From Bacillota bacterium (GTDB lineage Bacteria; Bacillota; Sulfobacillia; Symbiobacteriales; Symbiobacteriaceae): a stretch of 32,912 nucleotides of DNA. Position 1 is the first letter of the stretch. Each line of letters opens with the position of its first letter. A model generated the notes under the pieces. It worked only from the letters and a program-made list of their open reading frames with translations. It ran no database searches and was not told where the DNA came from. The stretch is from contig JAMNXV010000024.1 of NCBI GenBank assembly GCA_023623185.1, positions 1-32,912 of the forward strand. The letters run 5' to 3'. The position numbers were made by a program, and so were the translations under genes. This document shows positions 14,336 through 22,690 of the stretch, one piece after another.

Positions 14336-15616
14336 TCACAGTTCAGGAAGCTGAATCTGAACGCGCAGTCCGTCTGCTCCGTCTTCCACCCGCCCGCCGG
14401 GCGCGTCAACGTCGAGCCCCTCACCCTCCACCCGCAGCCGTGCGCCCTGGTCGATGGACGGCCGCGCGGGCACCCGCAGCCTGAACCGCCTGCCCGTCTC
14501 GCCCCACTCCTCCAGGCAGAGCGCGTGGATGGTCACCCGCAGGCCGTCCGGTCCCACGGCGCCGCAGAACCGGGTGTGAAGCCTCCGGCCGGGGGAGATG
14601 TTCAGCAGGTTGGTCGGGTCCCACATGCCGCCCTTCACCGCAGGCGGCAGCGCGATCTCCACCAGGACGCCGGGGCCCTCCTCCAGTTCCCGCAGAAGCC
14701 CGGCGATCCGATCCTGACGCTGTGCCTCGGCCTCCTCCTCCGCCTCCAGCACGGCCGCCAGCCCTTCGGCCACCACCACCTGGCCCACGGGCGGCAGAGG
14801 CTCGTTGAGGCTCTCCCGGAGCAGCTCCTGCAGGCTGGCGCCGCCACTCTCCGCCAGCCGTGCCTGCCAGCCGGGCGCAAACCGGTCCAGCAGCACCGCC
14901 TGCGCCGCGCCGGTGTCGTAGAGGCGCCGGTAGGCGGCATGGCGGCCGCCCCGGTTGTAGGTCCCGAGCCGCCCGATCAGGTCGTCCAGCGGCGCCCCGG
15001 CCCGCAGCTCCACGTAGGTGGGGGTTCCCTCCACCCATTCCACGGTCTCTTCGTAGACGGGCACGTCGCTCTGATCCAGCCGGACCAGCCGCCTGTGCCG
15101 GTGCCGGCGCATGGACAGGAATGCAGGCACGGCCTCGTGCTCCCCTGCGAGGGCGCGGGCCAGAAGCCGGTTCTCCACGATGGCCATGGCGTTGTTTCCC
15201 GGGTCGTTTTCGGGGTAGCTCGCCATGACCTGCAGCTTCTCCATGTCCATGCGGGGCATGGCCGGAAGGGCCACCTGCTGGAAGACGTGGAACGCCTCGT
15301 GCAGGATCAGCCGCGCCAGGGCCGCCTCATCGGAGGGGGGCCGGTCCGACAGGTTGATCAGGGCGGTCAGGTATCCGCCGACGGGCGCGGCGGTGTTGGC
15401 GATCATCTCGGGCCGCACGGGGCTCCGGTACACGGGCCGGCCGGCCACCTCCCCGGAAGGCCGGTAGCCCTCCGGCGGGGCCGGGTGCCCGACAAGCCAC
15501 GCCTCGCGGTCGTCATAGAGCAGAATCGGGACGGCCGCAAGAGCGAACTCCGGCCAGAGCGCCCCTTCTCCACTGAGCCGGTGCGCTTCCTCAACGACGG
15601 TACGGATCCGTTCCAC
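14336..15616 (-). CDS. Putative HExxH zinc peptidase-like protein
   Basis: Started at the GTG at 15616 (GGAGGAGGTGG just upstream), the protein has 426 residues and follows the dehydrogenase-like gene by 37 bases. The only clear motif is LILHEAFHVFQQ, with HExxH at residues 106-110, as in zincin metallopeptidases. Possible third ligands are the glutamates in AIVENRLL or in the later WVEGTPTYVE, the latter resembling the EG.. motif of some gluzincin-like families. The C-terminal 90 residues look like beta-rich domains (FRLRVPARPSIDQGARLRVE). There is no signal peptide or membrane helix, so it is predicted cytoplasmic. I do not recognise the family; peptidase activity is inferred from one motif. 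It is probably the last gene of a DUF1294/GSDH-like operon. Confidence 0.75.
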   Translation of the reverse strand: MERIRTVVEEAHRLSGEGALWPEFALAAVPILLYDDREAWLVGHPAPPEGYRPSGEVAGRPVYRSPVRPEMIANTAAPVGGYLTALINLSDRPPSDEAALARLILHEAFHVFQQVALPAMPRMDMEKLQVMASYPENDPGNNAMAIVENRLLARALAGEHEAVPAFLSMRRHRHRRLVRLDQSDVPVYEETVEWVEGTPTYVELRAGAPLDDLIGRLGTYNRGGRHAAYRRLYDTGAAQAVLLDRFAPGWQARLAESGGASLQELLRESLNEPLPPVGQVVVAEGLAAVLEAEEEAEAQRQDRIAGLLRELEEGPGVLVEIALPPAVKGGMWDPTNLLNISPGRRLHTRFCGAVGPDGLRVTIHALCLEEWGETGRRFRLRVPARPSIDQGARLRVEGEGLDVDAPGGRVEDGADGLRVQIQLPEL

Positions 15617-15653
15617 GGGAACCACCTCCTCCGCGCCGCCTGCACGGCTGCGC

Positions 15654-16829
15654 TCAGTCGGCTGCAACAATGCGATAGACCGCTCCCCGGCGATGGACCA
15701 CGTAGACTTCACCCGCCTCGTCCTCGCCGAACGAGGTGATGTTGAGCTCCGAATCCAGGAGGCGGGCGGTCTCCCACTGGCCGTCCTGCTTCCGGAGTCC
15801 CCAGATGTAGCCCGTGCAGTAGTCGCCGTAGAGATAGGTGCCAGTCAGTTCGGGAATGGCCTCTCCGCGGTAAACGTAGCCGCCCGTAATCGAGCACCCG
15901 CCCTCGGCGTGGGTGTACTCGGCCACGGGAAAGACCGCTCCCGGCGCCTCGCCCTGTGCAAACCGCCGCGAGCCCTCCCACACGCGCCAGCCGTAGTTCT
16001 CGCCGCCGGGGCTGTCTGCGGGCTGGAAGTTGACCTCCTCTACGGTGTTCTGGCCCACGTCGGCGATGTACAGGTCGCCGGTGGCCCGGTCGAAGCTGAT
16101 CCGCCAGGGGTTCCGCAGGCCGTAGGCCCAGATCTCCTCCCGGCCCGGCCCGCCGGCGAAGGGATTGTCGGGCGGGATGCGGTAGGGCCCCGGCTGCGAG
16201 ACGTCCAGCCGCAGAATCTTGCCCAGCAGGCTCCCCAGGTCCTGCGCATGGTTCCCGGGGTCGCCGGCCGAGCCGCCGTCGCCCAGGGCCAGGTAGAGGT
16301 ACCCGTCGGGCCCGAAGAGCAGCGCGCCGCCGTTGTGGTTGGCGTAGGGCTGCTCGACGGTGAGCAGCACCTCCTCAGAGCCCGCATCGCCCCGGCGGGG
16401 GTTGCCGTCCTGCAGCCGGTACCGGGCGAGCACCGTACGCCCGTCGGGCCGGCCCGTGTAGTGGACGTAGAAGACACCGCTCTCCGGGAAATCAGGCGCG
16501 AAGGCCAGTCCCAGGAGCCCCTGCTCGTCTCCCCGGCTCAGCACCCGGTCGGTCAGGTCGAGGAAGGGCTCTGGCAGCAGGCTGCCCTCCTCCAGGACCC
16601 GCACCCGGCCGGGCTGCTCCACGATATACAGCCTGCCGCTTCCGTCTCCGGCATGGGCGATGTAGAGCGGCTGCTCCAGCCCGTCGACCACCTTCACCAG
16701 CCCGATCCGCGCCTCACCCGGCGCAGGCCCCCAGGCCGGGCTGCACCCCAGCAGCACCAGCAGGAGCACGGCGACCGCACTGCGCACATACGCCCCCACG
16801 TCGAACCCTCCCATCGGCCACTCTTCCAC
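15654..16829 (-). CDS. PQQ-type glucose/sorbosone dehydrogenase-like lipoprotein
   Basis: A 391-residue lipoprotein starting at a GTG with AGGAGGGGAGG upstream. A membrane signal ends at the lipobox LLGC (about residues 26-29). The rest is a six-bladed beta-propeller of the GSDH/HHIP-like family: VDGLEQPLYIAHAGDGSGRL opens it, GRVRVLEEGSLLPEPFLDLT follows, then EQGLLGLAFAPDF, FGPDGYLYLALGDGGSAGDP, and late GENYGWRVWEG. Family members oxidise aldoses with PQQ outside the membrane, but many have no proven activity. It would sit on the outer surface. It follows a DUF1294 gene by 67 bases and precedes the HExxH gene by 37, which suggests one operon. No PQQ biosynthesis gene is in the window. Confidence 0.92.
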   Translation of the reverse strand: MEEWPMGGFDVGAYVRSAVAVLLLVLLGCSPAWGPAPGEARIGLVKVVDGLEQPLYIAHAGDGSGRLYIVEQPGRVRVLEEGSLLPEPFLDLTDRVLSRGDEQGLLGLAFAPDFPESGVFYVHYTGRPDGRTVLARYRLQDGNPRRGDAGSEEVLLTVEQPYANHNGGALLFGPDGYLYLALGDGGSAGDPGNHAQDLGSLLGKILRLDVSQPGPYRIPPDNPFAGGPGREEIWAYGLRNPWRISFDRATGDLYIADVGQNTVEEVNFQPADSPGGENYGWRVWEGSRRFAQGEAPGAVFPVAEYTHAEGGCSITGGYVYRGEAIPELTGTYLYGDYCTGYIWGLRKQDGQWETARLLDSELNITSFGEDEAGEVYVVHRRGAVYRIVAAD

Positions 16830-16896
16830 AGGTCCCGCCTCCCCTCCTGTCAGCCAAAGGAAGCCCGCTCATACGCCCGGCTGCGCCCACCGGGGC

Positions 16897-17199
16897 TCAG
16901 CCCAGGCGATGCGCCAACCAGACCGCCAGCCCGACCTGGGCGGCCAGCAGGGCGGGCACGCCCATGGCGAACCGGGGCTTCCGGGTCTTGTGCCGGATCA
17001 GGTAGATCCCCAGCATGGCGCCCGCGCCCCCGCCCAGGGCCGCCAGCCAGAGCAGCCTCCGCTCCGGCACCCGCCGCCCCCCGCGGCCGGCCCGGAGCTT
17101 GTCCCAGGCGTAAGTCAGAAATACCATCAGGTTGTAGAACAGGAGCGCCGCCCCCAGCAGCTCCGCCCAGGTCAGGGTCCATCCCTTGACGGCAGTCAC
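16897..17199 (-). CDS. DUF1294 small membrane protein
   Basis: A 100-residue membrane protein starting at a GTG with GGAGGGG upstream. It has the DUF1294 pattern: a first helix ending YNLMVFLTYAWDK, the basic loop with RRVPERRLLWLAALGGGAGA, then the conserved RHKTRKPRF and a last helix (PALLAAQVGLAVWLAH). The family is widespread and functionally unknown. It is sometimes found fused to cold-shock or nucleic acid-binding domains, but here it stands alone. It heads a - strand run with the GSDH-like lipoprotein. A 192-base divergent gap separates it from the metallophosphoesterase; I see no convincing promoter there. Confidence 0.92.
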   Translation of the reverse strand: MTAVKGWTLTWAELLGAALLFYNLMVFLTYAWDKLRAGRGGRRVPERRLLWLAALGGGAGAMLGIYLIRHKTRKPRFAMGVPALLAAQVGLAVWLAHRLG

Positions 17200-17391
17200 C
17201 CCCTCCGCTACGTTAAAACTCAGCCAGCCCCTTACGTGTTATGCGCCTAAATGTCCGCATCTGGCATGCAACGGGCGGTTCCGGAGCATGGCAACCGCAC
17301 TTCGAGCCTGGGCCGACTCCTGAACGGCTCACTGCCACCTCCGGCTCACCCCTCACGACCCACCGCCCACCGCTAAGAAGGAGGTTCCCCC

Positions 17392-18162
17392 GTGGCCATT
17401 TACGCAATCGGAGACCCCCACCTCAGCCTGGCCGTCAACAAGCCCATGGACATCTTCGGCCCCCGCTGGGCCGACCATGCCGTGCGTTTCCTCCAGAACT
17501 GGGAGGCCACGGTGGGACCGGATGACTACGTGCTGGTCCCCGGCGACATCTCCTGGGGCATGACCCTCGCCGAGGCCCTGCCCGACCTGCAGGAGATCGA
17601 CAGGCTGCCCGGGCGCAAACTCCTCATCCCTGGAAACCACGACTACTGGTGGCAGTCGCTGAAGAAGCTTCGGGAACTGCCGCTCAGCACCATCTCCTTC
17701 ATCCAGAATGACGCCGTGCTGCTGCCCGAAGGTTCCGTGCCCTGCGTAGATGTGCCCGTCGCGGTCTGCGGCACCCGGGGCTGGATCACCCCCGGCGACC
17801 GGTCGTGGGAAGAAGACCCCGCCCATAACGAAAAGATCTACCGGCGCGAGGTGGGCCGTCTGCAGCTCTCGCTGGAGGCCGGCCGGAAGCTGGGAGCGGA
17901 AGCGTACATCGTCATGCTCCACTACCCGCCGGTGGCCGATGACCACCAGCCGACGGAGTTCACCCGGCTGCTGGAGGAGTGGGGCGGCGTCCTGCTCTGC
18001 GTCTACGGCCACCTGCACGGGCCCAACGCCCCGTACCGCGCGTATCAGGGTCTTCAGGGCACCATCCGCTACCGCCTGGTGTCCTGCGACGCCATCGACT
18101 TCACCCCCCTCAACCTCTTCCCGGAAGGCAGGGACATGGCCGCAGGGGACGGTCTATGCTAA
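17392..18162 (+). CDS. Metallophosphoesterase
   Basis: A 256-residue calcineurin-like phosphoesterase starting at a GTG with AAGGAGG upstream. All metal motifs are present in order: GDPHLS (D-x-H), GDISWGM, GNHDYWW, HYPP and GHLHGP. It belongs to a family of stand-alone, cytoplasmic, two-metal phosphoesterases common in Firmicutes, whose substrates are usually unknown (nucleotides or phosphodiesters). There is no signal peptide. It ends 38 bases before the mntR start on the same strand, so the two may be co-transcribed, although TATGCTAAGATAAAG in the gap could contain part of a separate promoter. Manganese is a common metal of this family, so the neighbourhood with a manganese regulator is suggestive only. 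Confidence 0.95.
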   Translation: MAIYAIGDPHLSLAVNKPMDIFGPRWADHAVRFLQNWEATVGPDDYVLVPGDISWGMTLAEALPDLQEIDRLPGRKLLIPGNHDYWWQSLKKLRELPLSTISFIQNDAVLLPEGSVPCVDVPVAVCGTRGWITPGDRSWEEDPAHNEKIYRREVGRLQLSLEAGRKLGAEAYIVMLHYPPVADDHQPTEFTRLLEEWGGVLLCVYGHLHGPNAPYRAYQGLQGTIRYRLVSCDAIDFTPLNLFPEGRDMAAGDGLC

Positions 18163-18200
18163 GATAAAGACACAATCGGTTCCAAGAAATGAGGATGGCC

Positions 18201-18662
18201 ATGGCAACCCCGAGCATGGAAGATTACGTCGAGAAGATCTACGAACTCATCCAGACGAAGGGCTATGCCCGGGTCAGCGACATCGCCATCGAGCTCAACC
18301 TTCAGCCGTCTTCGGTCACGAAGATGGTCCAGAAGCTGGCTGAGGCGGGTTATATCCATTATGAGCGCTACCGCGGGCTGGTCCTCACACCTGCGGGCGA
18401 AATGCTGGGTGAGGAGATGAAAGACCGGCACGCCATGCTGTCGGAGTTCCTCCGAACGATCGGCGTGCCGGAAGAGGCCATTGAGGTGGACGTGGAGGGC
18501 ATTGAGCACCACGTCAGCCCGTCGACCGTGCGCTGTATCCAGGACCTGACGACCTTCCTGCAGGAGAATGAGGACGTGCGTGAGGCCCTGGCCGCCCACC
18601 GGCAGCGCCGGCGGGAGCAGGAGGAGGCGGAGAAGGCCGCGCAGGAGCAGGCCGAGGCCTGA
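18201..18662 (+). CDS. mntR: Manganese-dependent transcriptional regulator MntR
   Basis: A DtxR-family regulator of 153 residues, very similar to Bacillus MntR. ATG codons occur at 18189, 18195 and 18201; the last has GAGG six bases upstream and gives the Bacillus numbering. With it, all six manganese ligands fall at the known positions: Asp8, Glu11, His77, Glu99, Glu102 and His103. The winged helix contains YARVSDIAIELNLQPSSVTK and the wing YERYRGLVLTPAG. Asp8 (a methionine in DtxR at the matching place) favours manganese over iron. It should repress manganese uptake genes when Mn is high. No manganese transporter and no recognisable MntR box are in the window. The C-terminal 25 residues are a charged Glu/Gln/Arg tail. 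Confidence 0.96.
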   Translation: MATPSMEDYVEKIYELIQTKGYARVSDIAIELNLQPSSVTKMVQKLAEAGYIHYERYRGLVLTPAGEMLGEEMKDRHAMLSEFLRTIGVPEEAIEVDVEGIEHHVSPSTVRCIQDLTTFLQENEDVREALAAHRQRRREQEEAEKAAQEQAEA

Positions 18663-18683
18663 CCCGGCGGCGGGAAGGTCCGG

Positions 18684-19889
18684 CTACGCCGGCCGCTCTT
18701 CCTTGGTCTGGCGCGGGATGCGGGCCCGCACGAAGGTCCAGCACCAGGCGGCCGCGACCAGGAGCAGGACGGCGGTGGCAGGGAAGACCCAGCGAATGCC
18801 CAGCCGATCGCCCATCACGCCTCCGAGGAGCGGCCCCAGCATGGCGCCGACGTTGAACGCCGACTGGTTGAGCCCGAACGCCTTGCCCCGCTGCTCCCGC
18901 GGGACCGACATCGCGATGAGGGCGGAGAGGCCAGGCGTGACGGCGGCAAGCGCGAGGCCCGCCGTCAGCCGGAAGAAGCCCATTCCCAGCCCGCCCTGCA
19001 CGACGGCCTGCGGCACCGTGAACAGCGCGCCGCCCAGGAGGCCGAGGGTGACGGTTGTGGCGTAACCCCACCGCTCGCCGAGCCGCGCCCACGACGGGGC
19101 GGCGAGCACAAAGGCGATGCCCGGCACCGAGTAGATCACACCGGCCAGCCAGTTGGGCTTGTCCGGTCCCAACAGCTCACGGATGTAGGGGATCAGGATC
19201 GGCTCCATCGCCGCCTGGGAGGCCATCATCAGGACCGTGGTGGCCAGGATCAGGAGCAGCGGCCCGCCCTGCACGAGGTGGCGCATGTCGCCCAAGAGGC
19301 GCGCCTGCTGCTGTGCCGGCCGCTGGAACTGCTCCCGCACCGCCACCAGCACCAGCAGTGTGGCTGCGAATACGGCGACGCCGCTCAGGGCCATGGTGTA
19401 GCGAATGCCGACCAGATCGGCGAGGAAGCCCCCCAGCGCCGGTCCCAGAATCGACCCCGCCTGGTTGCCGGTGGCCACCACCGAGAGGGCTCGGCCCACG
19501 TGGCGCTCAGGGGTCGTGGTGGCCACCAGCGCCGTCGCGGTGGGAATGAACCCGGTCAGGGAGCCGATCATCATGCGGACGCCGAGCAGCTCGTAAGGGT
19601 TGCGGACGAAGGCCATCAGCACGTAGGCGACTCCCAGGAAGAGGCCCGCGCGGATCATCATCGCCTTGCGGCCCCAGCGGTCGCCCAGGGCGCCCCAGAT
19701 CGGGGCGGTGATCGCCATGCAGCCGGAGTTGACCGCGCCGAGCACCCCGGCCCAGACGGTGACGCCGCTCCCAACGCCCAGGTCCTCGCTCAGGAAGACC
19801 GGCATGAAGGGCATCACCATCGTCCAGCAGGCTGCTGCCACAAAGACCGCGGCCCACAGGACCGCCACGTTCTTCTGCCACGATTCCAT
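18684..19889 (-). CDS. MFS transporter, drug:H+ antiporter type
   Basis: A 401-residue integral membrane protein with about twelve helices in two six-helix halves. Motif A between helices 2 and 3 is intact (WGALGDRWGRKAMM), with a weaker copy in the second half (WARLGERWGYAT). The helix with GNQAGSILGPALGGFLADL matches the DHA1 motif C region characteristic of antiporters, so export is likely. The substrate is unknown. It starts at an ATG with AAAGAAGG about 12 bases upstream and ends 21 bases from the convergent mntR stop. The upstream AT-rich region contains AGTAT-N9-ATACT (19916-19934), a possible operator. No local regulator is obviously dedicated to it. Confidence 0.93.
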   Translation of the reverse strand: MESWQKNVAVLWAAVFVAAACWTMVMPFMPVFLSEDLGVGSGVTVWAGVLGAVNSGCMAITAPIWGALGDRWGRKAMMIRAGLFLGVAYVLMAFVRNPYELLGVRMMIGSLTGFIPTATALVATTTPERHVGRALSVVATGNQAGSILGPALGGFLADLVGIRYTMALSGVAVFAATLLVLVAVREQFQRPAQQQARLLGDMRHLVQGGPLLLILATTVLMMASQAAMEPILIPYIRELLGPDKPNWLAGVIYSVPGIAFVLAAPSWARLGERWGYATTVTLGLLGGALFTVPQAVVQGGLGMGFFRLTAGLALAAVTPGLSALIAMSVPREQRGKAFGLNQSAFNVGAMLGPLLGGVMGDRLGIRWVFPATAVLLLVAAAWCWTFVRARIPRQTKEERPA

Positions 19890-19915
19890 ATCCGACGGCG
19901 CCTTCTTTCGTAGGT

Positions 19916-19934
19916 AGTATACACGTATAATACT
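19916..19934. promoter_or_regulatory. AT-rich divergent control region with TATAAT and spaced repeat
   Basis: Between the MFS gene and the FliN-like gene, AGTAT and ATACT are separated by nine bases. A perfect TATAAT lies inside on + (19926-19931), but no -35 is recognisable 16-18 bases upstream. It stands out against the GC-rich surroundings. Confidence 0.35.
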
Positions 19935-20061
19935 TAACTATAGGCCCGTCTCCCCGGTATGTCCACCCGCAGCGGGGAAATGTCCGCTGCCCAGGCAGGG
20001 AAGCGACCCAGAACGATCGAAGTATAGAAACGTCTCAATGTTTGAAGAGGAGAGAGCCGCG

Positions 20062-20766
20062 TTGCCCAAGAAGCTGTCGCAGAGCGAGATCGACGCGCTG
20101 GTGGCCAGCCTGCTGGCCGCCGACAGCGCCGGGAAGGAAGCTTCAGATGCGGAAGCTGCCGAAGGTTCGCCCGAAACCGCCTCCACACCGGCCGCGAGCG
20201 CCGGCGACGCCGCCCGGAAGGACCCGGCAGACTTCGAGTCGGTCGTCGATCTGGGCCCGGTGACCCAGGCCGAGCTTGACGCTGCGCTGGCCGCCTCCCG
20301 TGCCGCCAGGCGGTCGGAAAGCCGGCACGAAGCGCCGGCCGCCCCGGCAACTCCGTCCGTCCAGGCCACCGCAGCCACCGAGTCTGCGGCAGCCGCACCC
20401 GCCGCCGCTACAGGGGTGCCGGCCGCCGCGCCTTCCGCCACAGCCGGGGCGCCTGCAGCCGCCCGTGCGCAGGCCGCCGGGGCCGGAGGGGCGCTGGCAG
20501 CGAGGATCCCGCCCGGGCTGCGCGGGGTGCTGCTGGACATCGAGCTCACCCTGAGCGTGGAGCTGGGCAGGGCCCGGCTGCCCCTGGGCGACATCCTGGC
20601 CATGGGCCCCGGCTCGGTCATCACCCTCGACCGGCTGGCCAGCGAGCCCCTGGACGTCAAAGTGAACGGGCTGCCGGCCATGAAGGCGGAGGTCATCGCC
20701 ATCGGCGAGAAGTACGGCATCCGCATCGTCGAGTCTCAGCTGCCCAACCAGGCGGCAGCATCGTAA
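20062..20766 (+). CDS. FliN-like flagellar switch protein with FliM/FliY-type N-terminal peptide
   Basis: Started at the TTG at 20062 (GAGGAGAG upstream; the in-frame ATG at 20038 has no ribosome site), the protein has 234 residues. Residues 2-14 read PKKLSQSEIDALV, the short motif by which FliM and Bacillus FliY bind phosphorylated CheY. Residues about 25-150 are a low-complexity Ala/Pro linker. The C-terminal 80 residues are a FliN SpoA domain (LLDIELTLSVELGRARLPLG, then MGPGSVITLDRLASEPLDVK and VNG, then GEKYGIRIVE). The CheC-like phosphatase domain found in FliY is missing. It should join the cytoplasmic C-ring of the flagellar motor. No other flagellar gene is adjacent. Confidence 0.88.
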   Translation: MPKKLSQSEIDALVASLLAADSAGKEASDAEAAEGSPETASTPAASAGDAARKDPADFESVVDLGPVTQAELDAALAASRAARRSESRHEAPAAPATPSVQATAATESAAAAPAAATGVPAAAPSATAGAPAAARAQAAGAGGALAARIPPGLRGVLLDIELTLSVELGRARLPLGDILAMGPGSVITLDRLASEPLDVKVNGLPAMKAEVIAIGEKYGIRIVESQLPNQAAAS

Positions 20767-20782
20767 CAACGGAAGATGTCCA

Positions 20783-20816
20783 GATCGGGCGGTGCCACCG
20801 CGGGCGCCGCCCGATC
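20783..20816. terminator. Bidirectional hairpin between fliN-like and ABC genes
   Basis: A 14-bp stem with one G-U pair (GATCGGGCGGTGCC with GGCGCCGCCCGATC, six-base loop) lies between two convergent stop codons. It lacks a U-tract. Confidence 0.65.
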
Positions 20817-20833
20817 TCGCGTTGCACCGTCCG

Positions 20834-22690
20834 TCATCCGGCCAGGCTCTGACCGCCGGCGAACTGGCTGTAATACAGGTCCGCGTAGTGGCCGCCCGCC
20901 GCCAGCAACTCCTCGTGCGTGCCCTGCTCCACGATCCGGCCGTGGTCCATGACCAGGATGAGGTCGGCGTCCCGGATCGTCGAGAGCCGGTGCGCGATCA
21001 CGAAGCTGGTCCGCCCCTTCATCAGGGACTGCATGGCCTGCTGGATCTGCAGCTCCGTCCGGGTGTCCACCGAAGAGGTCGCCTCGTCCAGGATCAGCAT
21101 GGCCGGGTCCGCCAGGAAGGCCCGGGCGATGGTGAGCAGCTGCTTCTGGCCCTGCGAGAGGTTCGAGGCCTCCTCGTTCAGCACGGTGTCGTACCCGTCG
21201 GGCAGGGCGCGAATGAAACCGTCCGCGTGCGCCAGGCGGGCCGCCTCCACGATCTCCTCCTCGGTGGCCCCCTCCCGGCCGTAGGCGATGTTCTCCCGGA
21301 TCGTGCCGTGGAAGAGCCACGTGTCCTGCAGCACCATCCCGAAGAGGGAGCGCAGTTCGCCGCGCCGCAGCCGGCGGATGTCCACGCCGTCCACGGTGAT
21401 CCGCCCGCCGTCCAGCTCGTAGAACCGCATCAGCAGGTTGACCAGTGTGGTCTTGCCGGCGCCGGTGGGCCCCACGACGGCGATCACCTGGCCGGGCCGG
21501 GCCGCGAGGCTGAGCCCCTCGATCAACGGCTTGTCCGGCTTGTAGCTGAACCGGACGTCCTCGAAACGGATCTCGCCCCGGGGCCGCTCCAGGCGCACGG
21601 GATCAGCCGGGTCGGGCACGGCCTCCTCCTCGTCCAGCAGCTCAAAGACCCGCTCGGCGGCGGCGATGGTGGACTGGATGATGTTCGCGATGTTGGCCGT
21701 CTGCGTGATCGGCTGGCTGAACTGCCGGGCGTACTGGATGAAGGCCTGGATGTCGCCGATCTCCACCGCCCGGCGGGTGACGAAGATGCCGCCGACCACC
21801 GCGACGATCACGTAGCCGATGTTGTTCACCAGGCCCATCAGCGGCATGATGATGCCCGAGACGAACTGCGCCTTCCAGCCCGCCTCGTACAGGCGGTGGT
21901 TGATGCGGTCGAACTCGGCCACCGCTTCGGCCTCCTGCCCGAAGGCCTTCACCACCTGATGGCCGGTGAAGGTCTCCTCCACGTGCCCGTTGAGCTCGCC
22001 CAGCGCGGCCTGCAGGGCCCGGAAGTAGCGCTGGGATCGCCTGGCCACCCCGACGGTGACGATGGCCGATAGCGGCAGCGAGACCAGGGTGACCAGCGTG
22101 AGCACCGGGCTGATGGCCAGCATCATGACGACCACGCCCACCAGCGTGACGATGGCGGTGATCAGTTGCGTCAGGCTCTGCTGAAGCGTGGTGGCAATGG
22201 TGTCGATGTCGTTGGTCACGCGGCTCAGGATCTCGCCGTGGGTGTGCCGGTCGTAGAAGCTCAGGGGCAGGCGGGCGAGCTTCTCGTTCACCCGGTTCCG
22301 CAGGTCGTACACCGTGCGCTGGGAGATGCCGGCCATGACGTACTGCTGCAGCACGCCGAAGCCGGCGCTGATGAGGTAGAGGAAGCCCAGCAGCGCCAGG
22401 ATGCGGGCGATCTGGGCGAAGTCGATCCCCGCGCCGGGAATGCCGGCGTTCCTCGCCAGCAGCCCATCGAAAAGGACGGTGGTCGCCTTGCCCATGATCC
22501 GGGGGCTGACGATGCTGAACAGGGTGCTGAGGACGGTGAGCAGGAAGACCATGCCGATTTGCCAGAGCCGGGGCCGCAGGTAACGAAGCAGCCGCCGGAG
22601 GGTGCCCCGGAAGTCGCGGGGCTTCTCGCCCGCCCTCGCCATCGCCGGGCCCATGCCGTGACCATGACCGTGTCCGCGCCGGGCGCTCAT
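20834..22690 (-). CDS. ABC exporter subunit, canonical-site half (permease-ATPase)
   Basis: A 618-residue half-transporter with six membrane helices (about residues 40-330) and a C-terminal ATPase. Walker A is GPTGAGKTTLV, Walker B is MLILDEATSSVD with the catalytic glutamate, and the H-loop His (VIAHRLST) is present. The signature is LSQGQ rather than LSGGQ. This pattern, next to a partner with DD in Walker B, is typical of heterodimeric exporters such as TM287/288 or BmrCD. The N-terminus has a His/Gly-rich stretch (GHGHGHG, about residues 6-12) of unknown role. Its ATG overlaps the previous stop by four bases, so both halves should be made together. Multidrug or lipid export is likely; the substrate is not known. 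Confidence 0.95.
   Translation of the reverse strand: MSARRGHGHGHGMGPAMARAGEKPRDFRGTLRRLLRYLRPRLWQIGMVFLLTVLSTLFSIVSPRIMGKATTVLFDGLLARNAGIPGAGIDFAQIARILALLGFLYLISAGFGVLQQYVMAGISQRTVYDLRNRVNEKLARLPLSFYDRHTHGEILSRVTNDIDTIATTLQQSLTQLITAIVTLVGVVVMMLAISPVLTLVTLVSLPLSAIVTVGVARRSQRYFRALQAALGELNGHVEETFTGHQVVKAFGQEAEAVAEFDRINHRLYEAGWKAQFVSGIIMPLMGLVNNIGYVIVAVVGGIFVTRRAVEIGDIQAFIQYARQFSQPITQTANIANIIQSTIAAAERVFELLDEEEAVPDPADPVRLERPRGEIRFEDVRFSYKPDKPLIEGLSLAARPGQVIAVVGPTGAGKTTLVNLLMRFYELDGGRITVDGVDIRRLRRGELRSLFGMVLQDTWLFHGTIRENIAYGREGATEEEIVEAARLAHADGFIRALPDGYDTVLNEEASNLSQGQKQLLTIARAFLADPAMLILDEATSSVDTRTELQIQQAMQSLMKGRTSFVIAHRLSTIRDADLILVMDHGRIVEQGTHEELLAAGGHYADLYYSQFAGGQSLAG

Noticed and set aside
17200-17391. 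Promoters in the divergent gap between the DUF1294 and phosphoesterase genes
   Set aside because: No pair of -35/-10 elements with reasonable spacing could be supported on either strand.
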